Positions 9,264 through 18,186 of a stretch of DNA of 64,000 nt are shown here, one piece after another (positions within the stretch are counted from its first letter, which is position 1; every line of letters starts with the position of its first letter). Source of the stretch: Haloarchaeobius iranensis (GTDB taxonomy: Archaea > Halobacteriota > Halobacteria > Halobacteriales > Natrialbaceae); the NCBI RefSeq assembly GCF_900103505.1, contig NZ_FNIA01000015.1, positions 24,747 through 88,746 of the forward strand, read 5' to 3'. A model generated the notes under the pieces. The model was given only the letters and a program-made list of their open reading frames with translations, was not told the origin of the DNA and searched no databases. A program made the translations under genes and the position numbers.

Positions 9264-9503
9264 TCAGTTAGCTCGACGCTCCCGGAACGGCACCCGGTCG
9301 GAGCACCGGCGTGCGGCGACGCCGAACAGGATCGCCGCACTCGGCAGGAACAGGAGTGCACCGAGCGCTGTCACCACGTCGTCGTTGGTCAGCCCGTACA
9401 CGACGCCGGCGACCGCGATCAGTACAGCCAGGCTCGCCGGCACGCAGACCCGGCAGCCGAGGACGACCGATACCACCCGTCGAAGGGACCGAAGCGGTCT
9501 CAT
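9264..9503 (-). CDS. Small two-helix membrane protein
   Basis: A 79-residue protein, ATG at 9503. A basic N-terminus (MRPLRSLRR) precedes two hydrophobic segments (about 10-37 and 44-66) and a basic C-terminus, a plausible small membrane protein topology. It faces the cydAB operon (convergent) and is divergent from the Bat-type regulator. Function unknown. An in-frame extension upstream of the ATG is the antisense of the regulator gene and is rejected. Confidence 0.55.
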   Translation of the reverse strand: MRPLRSLRRVVSVVLGCRVCVPASLAVLIAVAGVVYGLTNDDVVTALGALLFLPSAAILFGVAARRCSDRVPFRERRAN

Positions 9504-9608
9504 GCACGAGATGCTACGTACCAGCCACCCAAATCGAGCGAGTTGTCGAGGGCCAACCCGAACCGCTCCGGCCGCGTGTCGGCTCGGCCCAGCCGCGAGG
9601 ACCGGTCG

Positions 9609-10337
9609 ATGACGGAGATGTACGAGTTCGCGTTCGACATCAGATACGACGACGGTGCCGACGAGTACATGCAGGCGTTCATCGAGGACGACTCGCTGCG
9701 CTCGGAGGCCGTCTACGCGTGCTTCGACCCCGCCGAGATGTGGGTTCTCGAGAGCGTCACCGGCGACACCGAGTCGATAACCGCCGTCAGCGACCTGGTG
9801 CTCGCGGAGTCCATGGACCGGGACTCGGTGAGCGGTCGTCCCTGTGACGCGACGCGACAGACGAGCACCCTGGCCTCGGACCCGCGGCGGCTCGTCACCT
9901 TCACGTACGTCAGCGACGTGACGTACTGCGACGCGGTCCCGGTCATCGCTGCGAAGTACGTCGACGACGGCGTCCTCTTCAGACAGACACGAGACGGAGA
10001 GACGGCACACTGGCAGGTGTTCGTCCAGAACGACGACCAGATCGGCCTGCTGTACGACACCCTGAGCGCCCGCCTCGGTGACGGCCTGGACTTCTCGTTC
10101 GACCACCTCACGGAGGGGGGCCAGTGGGACAGCCGGCTGCTCTCCCCGGAGGGCGTGCGTCCGGAACAACGCGAGGCGCTCGCGGTCGCGGTCGAGCGCG
10201 GCTACTTCGAGACACCCAGGGAGGTGACCCTCGACGAACTCGCCGACGAACTCGACCTGCCGCGTTCGACGGTCTCGTATCGCCTGCGTCGCGCCACCGC
10301 CGAACTCGCGAAGGGCTTCGTCGAACACCAACCATGA
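9609..10337 (+). CDS. Bacterio-opsin activator-type HTH_10 regulator
   Basis: A 242-residue haloarchaeal transcriptional regulator. Residues about 1-175 form the N-terminal sensor-like domain common to this family, starting MTEMYEFAFDIRY. The C-terminal HTH_10 domain (about 180-238) opens with the characteristic LSPEGVRPEQREALAVAVERGYF, followed by EVTLDELADELDLPRSTVSYRLRRA. The ligand sensed is unknown. It lies immediately before the rhodanese gene, same strand, 52 bases apart, so regulation of the sulfur genes is plausible. The ATG at 9609 is preferred; an alternative at 9543 adds a basic 22-residue lead. Confidence 0.9.
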   Translation: MTEMYEFAFDIRYDDGADEYMQAFIEDDSLRSEAVYACFDPAEMWVLESVTGDTESITAVSDLVLAESMDRDSVSGRPCDATRQTSTLASDPRRLVTFTYVSDVTYCDAVPVIAAKYVDDGVLFRQTRDGETAHWQVFVQNDDQIGLLYDTLSARLGDGLDFSFDHLTEGGQWDSRLLSPEGVRPEQREALAVAVERGYFETPREVTLDELADELDLPRSTVSYRLRRATAELAKGFVEHQP

Positions 10338-10389
10338 CCACGAGAACGACACCAACCGACGAGTCGTCCAGTGCACGGAGGGGTACCCG

Positions 10390-11259
10390 ATGACGCCCAC
10401 CGACTCTCCCGAGACAGCGCTCGTCTCGCCCGAGTGGGTGGCCGAGAGGCTCGACGAGTTCGCCGCGGACGACGACGCGTACCGTCTCGTCGAGGTCGAC
10501 GTGAACACCCGGTTCTACGACCGCGGCCACGCGCCCGGCGCGGTCGGGCTCGACTGGGAGCGCGACCTCCGCGCGGCGGACAGGCACGACATCCTCAGCG
10601 CCGCGGAACTCGAACGGCTCCTCGGCGAGAGCGGCATCTCCGAGGACACGACGGTGGTCGCGTACGGCGACAACTCGAACTGGTTCGCCACGCACTTCTA
10701 CTGGCAGCTCACGTACTACGGCCACTCGGACGTTCGCATCATGGACGGCGGGCGGGGGTACTGGACGGACCACTCCTACCCGCTGTCGACCGACCCCGTC
10801 GACCCGCCGACGGTCGAGTACGGTCGCTCGCTCTCGCCGCCGGCGAGTCCCGACGTGCGAGCCTCCCGCGACGACGTCTTCGCGGCGGTCGGCTCCGACA
10901 CGAAGCTCGTCGACGTCAGGCTGGCCGAGGAGTACCGCGGGGAGATCACGGCGCCGCCCGGGATCGACGAGGTCGCGATGCGTGGCGGCCACGTGCCGGG
11001 CGCACTCAACGTGTTCTGGGGCGACAACATCCAGCCCGACGAGCAGTTCAAGTCCCGCGAGGAGCTCCGGGCGCTCTACCGGGAGTACGGCATCGCGCCG
11101 ACGGACGACGTCATCGTCTACTGTCGCATCGGGGAGCGCTCCTCTATCACGTGGTTCGTGCTGTCCGAGCTCCTCGGCTACGACTCCGTGCGGAACTACG
11201 ACGGCTCCTGGACGGAGTGGGGCAACATGATCGGGATGCCCATCGAGCGCGGCGAGTGA
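10390..11259 (+). CDS. Tandem-domain thiosulfate sulfurtransferase (rhodanese)
   Basis: A 289-residue two-domain rhodanese that transfers sulfane sulfur from thiosulfate (or a related donor) to a thiophilic acceptor. The inactive N-terminal domain spans about 10-135; the catalytic C-terminal domain about 150-285 with C245 in the loop CRIGERS, the usual archaeal TST active-site loop, followed by SITWFVLSELLGY. Length and arrangement match haloarchaeal TssA/TssB-type enzymes. It follows a regulator gene and precedes TusA and an SQR-like flavoprotein, forming a sulfur-handling block. Confidence 0.95.
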   Translation: MTPTDSPETALVSPEWVAERLDEFAADDDAYRLVEVDVNTRFYDRGHAPGAVGLDWERDLRAADRHDILSAAELERLLGESGISEDTTVVAYGDNSNWFATHFYWQLTYYGHSDVRIMDGGRGYWTDHSYPLSTDPVDPPTVEYGRSLSPPASPDVRASRDDVFAAVGSDTKLVDVRLAEEYRGEITAPPGIDEVAMRGGHVPGALNVFWGDNIQPDEQFKSREELRALYREYGIAPTDDVIVYCRIGERSSITWFVLSELLGYDSVRNYDGSWTEWGNMIGMPIERGE

Positions 11260-11658
11260 GCGCGCGGCGAGCGGCCGCCACCGACATCACGTTGGTCTGT
11301 CGCGCTGGGACCGGGAGGTCCAATCAAGCAGTATTGTCCTGAGACGACATTCAGATTCGTTCATCGACGGCCCCGACACTCACTGTCGCTCGGGTTATGG
11401 CGGTTCGTTCCCCTCTCCGTCGTTCGGCTCAACGCGACAGGGAGGAGTGCAGACGGAACGGCCAGAGGTCGTTTCGGTCGAGTACCTGGCTCTCACAGCG
11501 CTACGGATTGTCGAGGACGGTAGCGCCATCCTCGGCACCGGCGGAGGTGTCGCGCGTCTCGGGCCGCTCTGAGTCCATGCGGACGCGGGAATGTTGTTGT
11601 GCGCCAACTGAAAACCCATACACGGCCATCCCCGAGTGCTCGCACGGAGCGATAACCC
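11260..11658. other. 399-bp intergenic stretch
   Basis: The stretch between the rhodanese and TusA genes. Frames here read as low-complexity Arg/Ser-rich sequence on both strands and none has a plausible protein. The last 60 bases before the TusA ATG become less G+C-rich (GTTGTTGTGCGCCAACTGAA), which suits a promoter, so TusA and the flavoproteins may be transcribed separately from the rhodanese. Confidence 0.4.
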
Positions 11659-11904
11659 ATGGCAGACACACAACTCGAAGCGGACGTGACGGTGAACGCG
11701 GTCGGCTCGTCGTGTCCAGGGCCCCTGATGGAGCTCGTCGGGAACGCCAAGGACGTCGACCCCGGGACGGTCATCCGGCTCCAGAGCTCGAACGAGGGCA
11801 CCGAACCGGACGTCGCCGAGTGGAGCGAGGAGTCCGGGAACGAACTGCTCGACGTGGTCGACCGGGGCGACCACTGGGACCTCTACGTACGTATCGATGA
11901 CTGA
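11659..11904 (+). CDS. TusA-family sulfur carrier
   Basis: An 81-residue TusA/SirA fold protein. The family motif CPGP is present with the sulfur-carrying cysteine at C19 (GSSCPGPLMEL). It has the usual beta-alpha-beta-alpha arrangement, ending DLYVRIDD. These proteins relay persulfide sulfur between rhodaneses, sulfide oxidoreductases and downstream enzymes. The next reading frame (a flavoprotein stub) overlaps its stop by eight bases, and the SQR-like gene follows at 12067. Confidence 0.93.
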   Translation: MADTQLEADVTVNAVGSSCPGPLMELVGNAKDVDPGTVIRLQSSNEGTEPDVAEWSEESGNELLDVVDRGDHWDLYVRIDD

Positions 11905-12025
11905 ACCCGTCGTCGTCGTCGTTGGCGGTGGGACGGCCGGTTCGGTCCTCGTGAACAGCCTCGTCCGGCTACTGGATGGGGTCGGTACCGCCGGCCCATC
12001 GCCGGGCGGACAGACGACCAGCTGA
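11897..12025 (+). pseudogene. Stub of an NAD(P)/FAD oxidoreductase
   Basis: A 42-codon frame whose first 24 residues are a clear Rossmann nucleotide-binding start: strand VVVVV, then GGGTAGS (GxGxxG) and helix VLVNSLVRLL. After that the sequence turns to Gly/Pro/Ser/Thr-rich and stops at TGA. It overlaps the TusA stop by eight bases, as an intact coupled gene would. The full-length flavoprotein follows 41 bases later. I read this as the 5' remnant of a duplicated or deleted flavoprotein gene. It could still be expressed as a short peptide, but it cannot bind FAD as a complete fold. Confidence 0.6.
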
Positions 12026-12066
12026 CACAGGCAATCGAACGACGACACAACAACGCTACGATACCA

Positions 12067-13242
12067 ATGACAGCAAACAGACCCAGCGTTCTCGTCCTCG
12101 GCGCCGGTGCCGGCGGGACGATGACCGCCAACGCGCTCCGTCGGCGGCTCGACGCCGACGTGACCGTGATAGACAAAGGCCGGACGCACAGATACCAGCC
12201 AGCCTACTACCTGATACCGTTCGACTACATGGAGCTGGCCGACCAGGAGCGCGACACGCGCGAACTGCTCCACGACGAGGTCTCGTTCGTGGAGGACGAG
12301 GTCACGGGAATCGACCCCGACGACCGGCGTGTCGAGGGCGAGGCGGACAGCTACGAGTACGACGTCCTGATAACCGCGGTCGGGAACGACCGCCGGCCGG
12401 ACGCGGTGCCGGGGATGCTGGAGGGCTGGAACCGGACCGACTCGGTGTACCCGTTCTACCACGCCTCCGCGGCGGCGGCGCTCGGCGACGCCGTCGACGA
12501 GTTCGACGGGGGGCGCTTCCTGGTGACCGTGCCGGACACGCCCATCAAGTGCGGTGGCGCACCGCTGAAGCTCACGATGCTGATGGAGGAGCACATCCGG
12601 AAGCGCGGTCTCCGCGACGACGCGGAGCTCGTGATGACGAAGCCGGGGGCCGAGGTGTTCGGCACCGGTCCGAAGGCACCGTACCAGGAGCGGATCGAGG
12701 AGATCTGGGACGAGCGCGACATCACGTTCGTCCCCGAGTTCACCGTCTCCGAGGTCGATTACGAGGAGCAGGTCGTCCGCTCTGCGGAGGGCGACTCGCT
12801 CGAGTACGACCTCTACGCGCCGGTCCCACCGCAGTACGGCCACGAGTTCGTCGTCGAGAACTCGCCGCTGACCGACGGCGGGGAGTACGTCAGCGTCGAC
12901 GACAACACCCTGCAACACGAGACGTACCCCGAGGTGTTCGCGCTGGGTGACAACGCCGACGTCCCGACCTCACGGACTGCATCGGCCGCACGGAAGCAGT
13001 CGCACGTCGTCGTCGACAACGTCGAGCGGTACCTGGACGGCCGGTCCCCGGCCCCCGACTACGACGGCTACACCGCCTGTCCGATACTGACCGAGGAGGG
13101 CAAGGCGATGATCGCGGAGTTCGACTACGAGGACTCCATCTCGGCGCCCATCGTCAGCCGGCTGAACTGGTTCCTCGACGTCAACGTGATACCGTCGCTG
13201 TACTGGAACGTCTGGATGCGCGGCTACGACCCCGTCCCCTGA
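12067..13242 (+). CDS. Sulfide:quinone oxidoreductase-like flavoprotein
   Basis: A 391-residue FAD-dependent oxidoreductase of the SQR/FCSD branch. The FAD motif is at 8-17 (LVLGAGAGG), the second Rossmann-type region near 150-165, and ALGDNADVPTSRTASAA near 300 contacts the flavin ribityl chain. Two cysteines lie where SQR redox cysteines do: C162 in PIKCGGAPLK and C338 in YTACPIL. The C-terminal part is amphipathic (LNWFLDVNVIPSLYWNVWM), as in membrane-attached SQRs. It probably oxidises sulfide and passes electrons to the quinone pool, with sulfane sulfur going to TusA and rhodanese. The exact substrate is inferred. Confidence 0.87.
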   Translation: MTANRPSVLVLGAGAGGTMTANALRRRLDADVTVIDKGRTHRYQPAYYLIPFDYMELADQERDTRELLHDEVSFVEDEVTGIDPDDRRVEGEADSYEYDVLITAVGNDRRPDAVPGMLEGWNRTDSVYPFYHASAAAALGDAVDEFDGGRFLVTVPDTPIKCGGAPLKLTMLMEEHIRKRGLRDDAELVMTKPGAEVFGTGPKAPYQERIEEIWDERDITFVPEFTVSEVDYEEQVVRSAEGDSLEYDLYAPVPPQYGHEFVVENSPLTDGGEYVSVDDNTLQHETYPEVFALGDNADVPTSRTASAARKQSHVVVDNVERYLDGRSPAPDYDGYTACPILTEEGKAMIAEFDYEDSISAPIVSRLNWFLDVNVIPSLYWNVWMRGYDPVP

Positions 13243-13245
13243 ACC

Positions 13246-14172
13246 ATGAGTGACGCACCCTCCGAGTTCGACGCGGTCGCACGGGACGGCGATGCCGACC
13301 TCCAGGAACTGGCCGCCAGGGTCGACGCCCAGGCGGACGACCTCCTCGCGCTGCTCGACCTGCTCACGGTGGTCCGCGGTCTGAGCGACGACCTCGTCCC
13401 GGAGCTCCGGACGGCCGCGGCCGAGAACCGCGAGCCACTGGCCGACCTGCGGGTCGCCCTCGAGAACGAGGAGACCCTGCGCCTCGTCCAGCAGGTCGGG
13501 AACAACGCCGACTCCCTGGCCGACCTGCTCGACCTCGCGGTCGTCGCGCAGGACCTCTCCGCGGAGCTCGTGCCCGAGCTGCGGGCCGTCGCCGCCGAGA
13601 ACCGCGGCGAGATCGCCCAGCTCAGGGTGGCCCTCGAACGGGAGGAGACGGTGGTGCTCCTGCGGCGACTCGGGGAGAACACCGACACCTTCCTCGACCT
13701 GCTGTCGACGCTGGAGGTGGCGAGCGACGCGCTCGCCGACGTCGCCCCGGCGGACGAGGCCGCCGCCACCGCCGCCCGCGAGGACGTCCGCCGGCTGGCT
13801 GCCGCGTTCGACCGCGCGGAGTCCGTTGAGACGCTCGCCGCACTCGGCGAGAACATGGAGACGTTCCGCGGGCTGGTCGCCCTCGTCGAAGGGTTCGGCG
13901 ACGCCGCGGACCGGAGCACGGACGAGTACTACCGGCTCGGCACGCAGCTGGGGGAGGCCGCGACCGTCGCGGAGCGGGCGACCGACCCTCACGTGGTCGA
14001 GACCCTCGACGCCGGCGCGAGCGCGCTCGCCGACGAGACGACCGACCGTCGGGTCGGGCTGCTCGGGTTGCTCGGCGCGCTCCGGAACGACGATGTCCAG
14101 CGGACGCTCGGGACGCTGGTCGAGGCAGCCGAGCGCGTCGGCCGTGTGCGGAGCTCCGACCAGTCCGACTGA
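13246..14172 (+). CDS. DUF1641-domain helical protein
   Basis: A 308-residue, almost wholly helical acidic protein that starts three bases after the flavoprotein stop. It contains repeated leucine-rich helical units of about 60 residues (DLLALLDLL..., DLLDLAVVA..., DLLSTLEVA...), each followed by VRGLSDDLVPEL/VAQDLSAELVPEL-type helices. The C-terminal segment GLLGLLGALRNDDVQRTLGTLVEAA matches DUF1641. DUF1641 proteins are regularly paired with SQR-like or formate-dehydrogenase-type flavoproteins; their biochemical role is not established. Close coupling suggests a partner or anchor of the flavoprotein. Confidence 0.85.
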   Translation: MSDAPSEFDAVARDGDADLQELAARVDAQADDLLALLDLLTVVRGLSDDLVPELRTAAAENREPLADLRVALENEETLRLVQQVGNNADSLADLLDLAVVAQDLSAELVPELRAVAAENRGEIAQLRVALEREETVVLLRRLGENTDTFLDLLSTLEVASDALADVAPADEAAATAAREDVRRLAAAFDRAESVETLAALGENMETFRGLVALVEGFGDAADRSTDEYYRLGTQLGEAATVAERATDPHVVETLDAGASALADETTDRRVGLLGLLGALRNDDVQRTLGTLVEAAERVGRVRSSDQSD

Positions 14173-14443
14173 CAGAACGGTTGCTAGTACCGACCTCCGG
14201 GCGGCCCTGTTCGTCCGGCTACCCCTCGGATTTTGACCGGTGATCGACCGCGGCAGACCGCCGGGGCTGTCTCATCCCTCGAAGGCGGCCAGCAGCTCGT
14301 CGAGGGCCGGGTGTTCAGCACGGCGGCCGTCTCACACCAGCCACGACGAGCCTGTACCACCCCGAGGTGCACGAGTCCGGGCCTGCCGGTGGTGTGGGCG
14401 TCTCCGGAGACGACGCAGTCGACCGTCTCGCGGGCCGAAGCGG

Positions 14444-15238
14444 TCAACGCCACGCGAGCCGGGTCGCCAGCGCGAGGCTGGCGGCCAACCAGGCGAGCAG
14501 CGCGGCCGTGCCGAGGAGCGCGGTCGGCCCCTCGGGGACGGCGACGCCCGTCGGCGCGACGCTCAGTTCGAGGACGAGACTCCGGTAGGCGCTGTTCGGA
14601 CTGAGCGCGAGTACGGCGGTCGGGACGTGCTCGCCGGATACCGAGCCGAGCAGGGCACTGTCCAGGCCGACGACGAGCGCGACGACGCCGCCGGTGGCCA
14701 GTGCGAGCCCGCCACGGGTCGAACGTGCGGCGGCCGAGACCAGCGTCGCGATGGCGAGCGCGACCAGCGCGAACAGCGCCGTCGCCAGCGCGTATCGGAG
14801 GTAGAGCGCGGGCGAGTCCGCCGTGGGGTGGGAGGCGACCACCGAGAGCTGTGCCGTGTCGCTCGTGGGGACGACCGAGCCGGCGAGGACGAACGAGAGC
14901 AGCACCAGCCCGAGCACGACGACGGCCCGGCCGAGGTAGACCCCGACGACGTACCAGTGCCCGGCGATGGGATACGTCCGGATGGTCTCCAGCTCCCCGC
15001 TCTCGCGGTCGCCGAGCAGCGCCCGGTAGCCGACGGCGAACGAGAGCACCGGGACGAGCAGCTCGACGGGCGTCAGCAGGTCGAGCACGAGCGCGAGGTA
15101 CGCGCCGGTCCCGCCCAGCCATCCGATGCCGCCGACCAGCACCACGTAGCCGAGGCCGACCGCCAGCAGTGTCGGGGTCCGGAGGACGGTGCGGAACTCG
15201 CGCTCGGCGACGTCGGCCACGTAGCGGAGCTCGCTCAC
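14444..15238 (-). CDS. nosY: ABC-2 type permease, NosY-like
   Basis: A 264-residue permease with six membrane helices. The N-terminus (ADVAEREFRTVLRTPTLLAVGLG) and the motif GDRESGELETIRTYPI before the second helix are typical of NosY. It partners the NosF ATPase to energise NosD in maturing the copper-sulfide site of nitrous oxide reductase. It starts with GTG overlapping the nosF stop (GTGA). It is the last gene of the minus-strand nos operon; the facing gene encodes the DUF1641 protein. Assignment as NosY rather than a general ABC-2 permease rests on the NosD-NosF context. Confidence 0.88.
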   Translation of the reverse strand: MSELRYVADVAEREFRTVLRTPTLLAVGLGYVVLVGGIGWLGGTGAYLALVLDLLTPVELLVPVLSFAVGYRALLGDRESGELETIRTYPIAGHWYVVGVYLGRAVVVLGLVLLSFVLAGSVVPTSDTAQLSVVASHPTADSPALYLRYALATALFALVALAIATLVSAAARSTRGGLALATGGVVALVVGLDSALLGSVSGEHVPTAVLALSPNSAYRSLVLELSVAPTGVAVPEGPTALLGTAALLAWLAASLALATRLAWR

Positions 15239-16014
15239 GCGCGGTCACCCCCGTGGAGGCCGGGCGAGACGCCGACCGTGCCCCCGCCGTGGCCGAGTGT
15301 CTCGATGGCGTCGTCGAGCGTCGTCGCGCCAGCCTCGGCCAGCAGCTCCGCGGGCGGGCCAGCGGCGACGAGTTCGCCGCGGTCGACGAGCAGCACCATG
15401 TCCGCGATACGGTCGACCGTGTGGAGGTCGTGCGTGGAGAGGAGCACAGCGTCGCCGTCGGCCGCGAGGGCGCCGATGACCTCCCTGAGGTGGCGGGCCA
15501 TCGTGGGGTCGAGCCCGGTCGCCGGCTCGTCGAGGACGAACACCGACGGGTCGCCGACCATCGCCTGGGCGAGCCCGAGCAGTCGGCGCATGCCCCCGGA
15601 GAGCGCGTCGACGCGGCGGTCCGCGACGGCCGAGAGCCCGACCCTGTCGAGGACGGCGTCGACGTCCGTGGCGTCCCCCACGAGCGACCCGTAGAACCCG
15701 ACGGTCTCGGCGACGGTGAACTGCCGGCGGAACGCGGGCTGCTGGGCGAGGTAGCCGACCCGGCGGCCGCCGTCGCCGGCGACGGTGACGGAACCGGCGT
15801 CGGGTTCGAGCAGGTCGGCGACCAGTCGCAGCAGCGTGGTCTTCCCGCTCCCGTTCGGGCCGACGACACAGGCGACCGTGCCGCCCGGAACGGTGAACGA
15901 TACGTCCCCGAGGACGTCGAGGCCGTCGAAGGAGTGGCTCACGTCGGTGACCTCGACGGCCGGTCGCTGTTCGGCTGGCTGTTCCTCTGCTCGGCCGGTC
16001 TGTCGAGTGCTCAT
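15235..16014 (-). CDS. nosF: ABC transporter ATPase, NosF-like
   Basis: A 259-residue ABC ATPase. Walker A is GPNGSGKTTLLRL, the signature is LSGGMRRLLGLAQ, Walker B with the catalytic glutamate is VFVLDEPATGLDP, and the switch histidine lies in LLSTHDLHTVDRI. About the first 15 residues are a Gln/Glu-rich lead. It is coupled to nosD by an ATGA overlap and to nosY by a GTGA overlap, and is the cytoplasmic motor of the NosDFY complex. Confidence 0.93.
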   Translation of the reverse strand: MSTRQTGRAEEQPAEQRPAVEVTDVSHSFDGLDVLGDVSFTVPGGTVACVVGPNGSGKTTLLRLVADLLEPDAGSVTVAGDGGRRVGYLAQQPAFRRQFTVAETVGFYGSLVGDATDVDAVLDRVGLSAVADRRVDALSGGMRRLLGLAQAMVGDPSVFVLDEPATGLDPTMARHLREVIGALAADGDAVLLSTHDLHTVDRIADMVLLVDRGELVAAGPPAELLAEAGATTLDDAIETLGHGGGTVGVSPGLHGGDRA

Positions 16015-17990
16015 GATACGCTCACGTTGTGCGTCTCCAGTCGGTTCGGGTGGACCGGGTCTGTCAGCGGTGCGGGGTCGACGACGCTCGGGCGACGGAG
16101 GCCCGGCGCCGCCTGCTGGAACTGGTCGAACATGCGGGCCGCCGGCGAGTAGGCGAGCGCGTTCGCGACCGGCGAGCGCCGAGCGTTCCGGTCGACGGGG
16201 TCCGTCGGCCGGTAGGCCCGCTCCACGACGCCGTCGCCGTCGCGGTCGACGCCGGGCACGGCCCCCCAGTAGTTGCCGCGGCCGTCGACGGCCCAGCTCT
16301 CGAGCGTCGCCGTGCCGGGCGACACCGGCCTGTCGTTGCCGACGACGTCGTTCTCGAACACGTCGTTGGTGGGGAGCATCGTCGTCGACCGGACGCCCAC
16401 GCCGTTGTCGACGACCGTGTTCCCGCGGTAGGTCGACCGGGCGGTGCCGATCGAGAGGCCGACCTCGTTGTTCGCGACCACGTTCCCCGTCACGTAGGAG
16501 GCCGTGCCGGCGGTGCTGATGCCGACGCTGCTGTTCCGCACGTCGTTGCCGACCACGGCGTTGCCGGCCGGCCGGGTCATCACGTAGATGCCGGTGTTCA
16601 CGTCGCGGACGGTGTTGTTCACGACGAGCGTGTCGCTCGTGTACATGTCGTGGAAGCCGAACCGGAGGTCCTCGACGTGGTTGTCGCGGACCACCGTCCC
16701 GTCGGCGTAGTGCGCGTAGACGGCGTCACGCCCGCCGTCGAACCGGGAGTCCTCGACGACCATCCGGGAGTACATCGGCAGGACGCTCATGAATCCAGAC
16801 AGCCCGTCGGTGCCGGTCACCTGGGTCTCGCGGACGACGACGCCGTCGCTGTCGAGGGCGACGACGCCGTTCGAGGGCGTGTCGATGCGGACGTTCTCGA
16901 CCAGCGACCGGTCGGCGTCGTGCAGCCGCACCGCAGCATCGCCGTAGCCGTACGTGAGCCTGATGCGACGGTCCCAGGCCGACCCGTCGTCGGACTCCAG
17001 CTGGCCGGCGTTGGCGTCCCCGACCCCCACGATCCGGAGGTCGGTGAGTGCGACGGCGGGCGAGCTGACGGTCACGACGGTGCCGTCGCCGCCCCCGTCG
17101 AGGACGGTGTCGGTGCCGGTCCCGGCGAGCGTGAGCGGTCTCCCGACGGAGAGGTTCGCGTCGTACCGCCCGGCGAGGAGCCTGACCGTGGTGTTCGCCG
17201 GCGCGCGGTCGACAGCCGCGGCGAGCGTCGGCGCGTCCTCGCCCAGCACCACAGCAGCCGGCGCGTCGCCGGCGGCGTCTTCGGGGGACACCCGGCCGGC
17301 CGCGGTCTCGACCGCCGGTCGATCGGTGCCGACGACCATCGACACCGGCCGGTCCAGCGTCCCGTGCGCCCGTTCGACGGTCCGGTCGGCCCACCGCTGT
17401 CGCTCGGCGACGGGCGGCTCGTGGTCGACGGCGTCGGTCCGGTCCGCCCGTCGCTCCCGGAGGCCCTCCCAGTCGACGACGCTGCCGTCGTGGGCCGCAG
17501 CGAACGCCCGGGCCGCCGCCCTGTCGCCGAATGGGAGCGCGGTCGGTCCGGCAGGTGTCCGCGCCGGCGTTCCGACGACGAACCAGGCGTCCTCGGCGCG
17601 CGTCCAGCCGGGCGCCGCGGCGTCGGGGAGCGTCACGTACCCCTCGTCGGTCAGCGCGGGGTCGGTGCCGGCGAGGTCGTTGACGAAGACCGCGAGCGGG
17701 CGGCCGAACTGGGCCCGGTGCCGGGGGTGGGAGACGCCCGTGACGAGCGCGTCGGTCCCGTAGTAGCCGACGACGTACTCGTACTGCGAGTAGAACACCT
17801 GTCCTCTCGGGACGACGTACCCCGCCTCCCGCGCCTGCTCGACGTCGACACCGGTCAGGCCGGTCGTGAGGGTCCGGTCGAAGGCCACCGGCGAGAGCTG
17901 CTCGCCGTCGCCGGTGTCGACGACGAGCCCGCTCCCGGCGACCAGCAGCGCGAGCAGCACGACGGCGCCGGCGAGCGTGACCGTCCTCAT
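16011..17990 (-). CDS. nosD: NosD, periplasmic-type right-handed beta-helix protein
   Basis: A 659-residue exported protein. An N-terminal hydrophobic segment (residues 4-22) acts as a signal or anchor. Residues about 25-215 form a haloarchaeal-type extra N-terminal region, including a NosL-like segment (VYYSQYEYVVGYYGTDAL-type strands). A parallel beta-helix follows, with many short repeats of the VxxNxV...G...T type (DNHVEDLRFGFHDMYTSDT is a NosD hallmark). NosD with NosFY delivers and assembles the copper-sulfur cluster of nitrous oxide reductase outside the membrane. It starts the nosDFY operon; a 196-bp gap separates it from ccdA. Confidence 0.92.
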   Translation of the reverse strand: MRTVTLAGAVVLLALLVAGSGLVVDTGDGEQLSPVAFDRTLTTGLTGVDVEQAREAGYVVPRGQVFYSQYEYVVGYYGTDALVTGVSHPRHRAQFGRPLAVFVNDLAGTDPALTDEGYVTLPDAAAPGWTRAEDAWFVVGTPARTPAGPTALPFGDRAAARAFAAAHDGSVVDWEGLRERRADRTDAVDHEPPVAERQRWADRTVERAHGTLDRPVSMVVGTDRPAVETAAGRVSPEDAAGDAPAAVVLGEDAPTLAAAVDRAPANTTVRLLAGRYDANLSVGRPLTLAGTGTDTVLDGGGDGTVVTVSSPAVALTDLRIVGVGDANAGQLESDDGSAWDRRIRLTYGYGDAAVRLHDADRSLVENVRIDTPSNGVVALDSDGVVVRETQVTGTDGLSGFMSVLPMYSRMVVEDSRFDGGRDAVYAHYADGTVVRDNHVEDLRFGFHDMYTSDTLVVNNTVRDVNTGIYVMTRPAGNAVVGNDVRNSSVGISTAGTASYVTGNVVANNEVGLSIGTARSTYRGNTVVDNGVGVRSTTMLPTNDVFENDVVGNDRPVSPGTATLESWAVDGRGNYWGAVPGVDRDGDGVVERAYRPTDPVDRNARRSPVANALAYSPAARMFDQFQQAAPGLRRPSVVDPAPLTDPVHPNRLETHNVSVS

Positions 17991-18186
17991 GGCTCGGCCC
18001 TCACCCCGTTCACTTCGGTCGGGGCGTCGCCAGGCGCGCCGACGGCTTCCTTGCCGTCGCCGGGTTCGAGAGCTGTACTAGTGCAAAGATTGACCAATAC
18101 TGTCCGGCTGCTGGCTTGGCGGAGTGGTCGTGCGGGCCGTCCCGTCCGACCCCGCTCGTGTCCGTGGAAGGGTGGTGTGTCGCCTG

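Noticed and set aside
9264..10508. A 414-codon minus-strand frame covering the Bat-type regulator
   Set aside because: Most of it is antisense of the regulator. Only the last 79 codons, after an internal ATG at 9503, have membrane-protein character and are kept.
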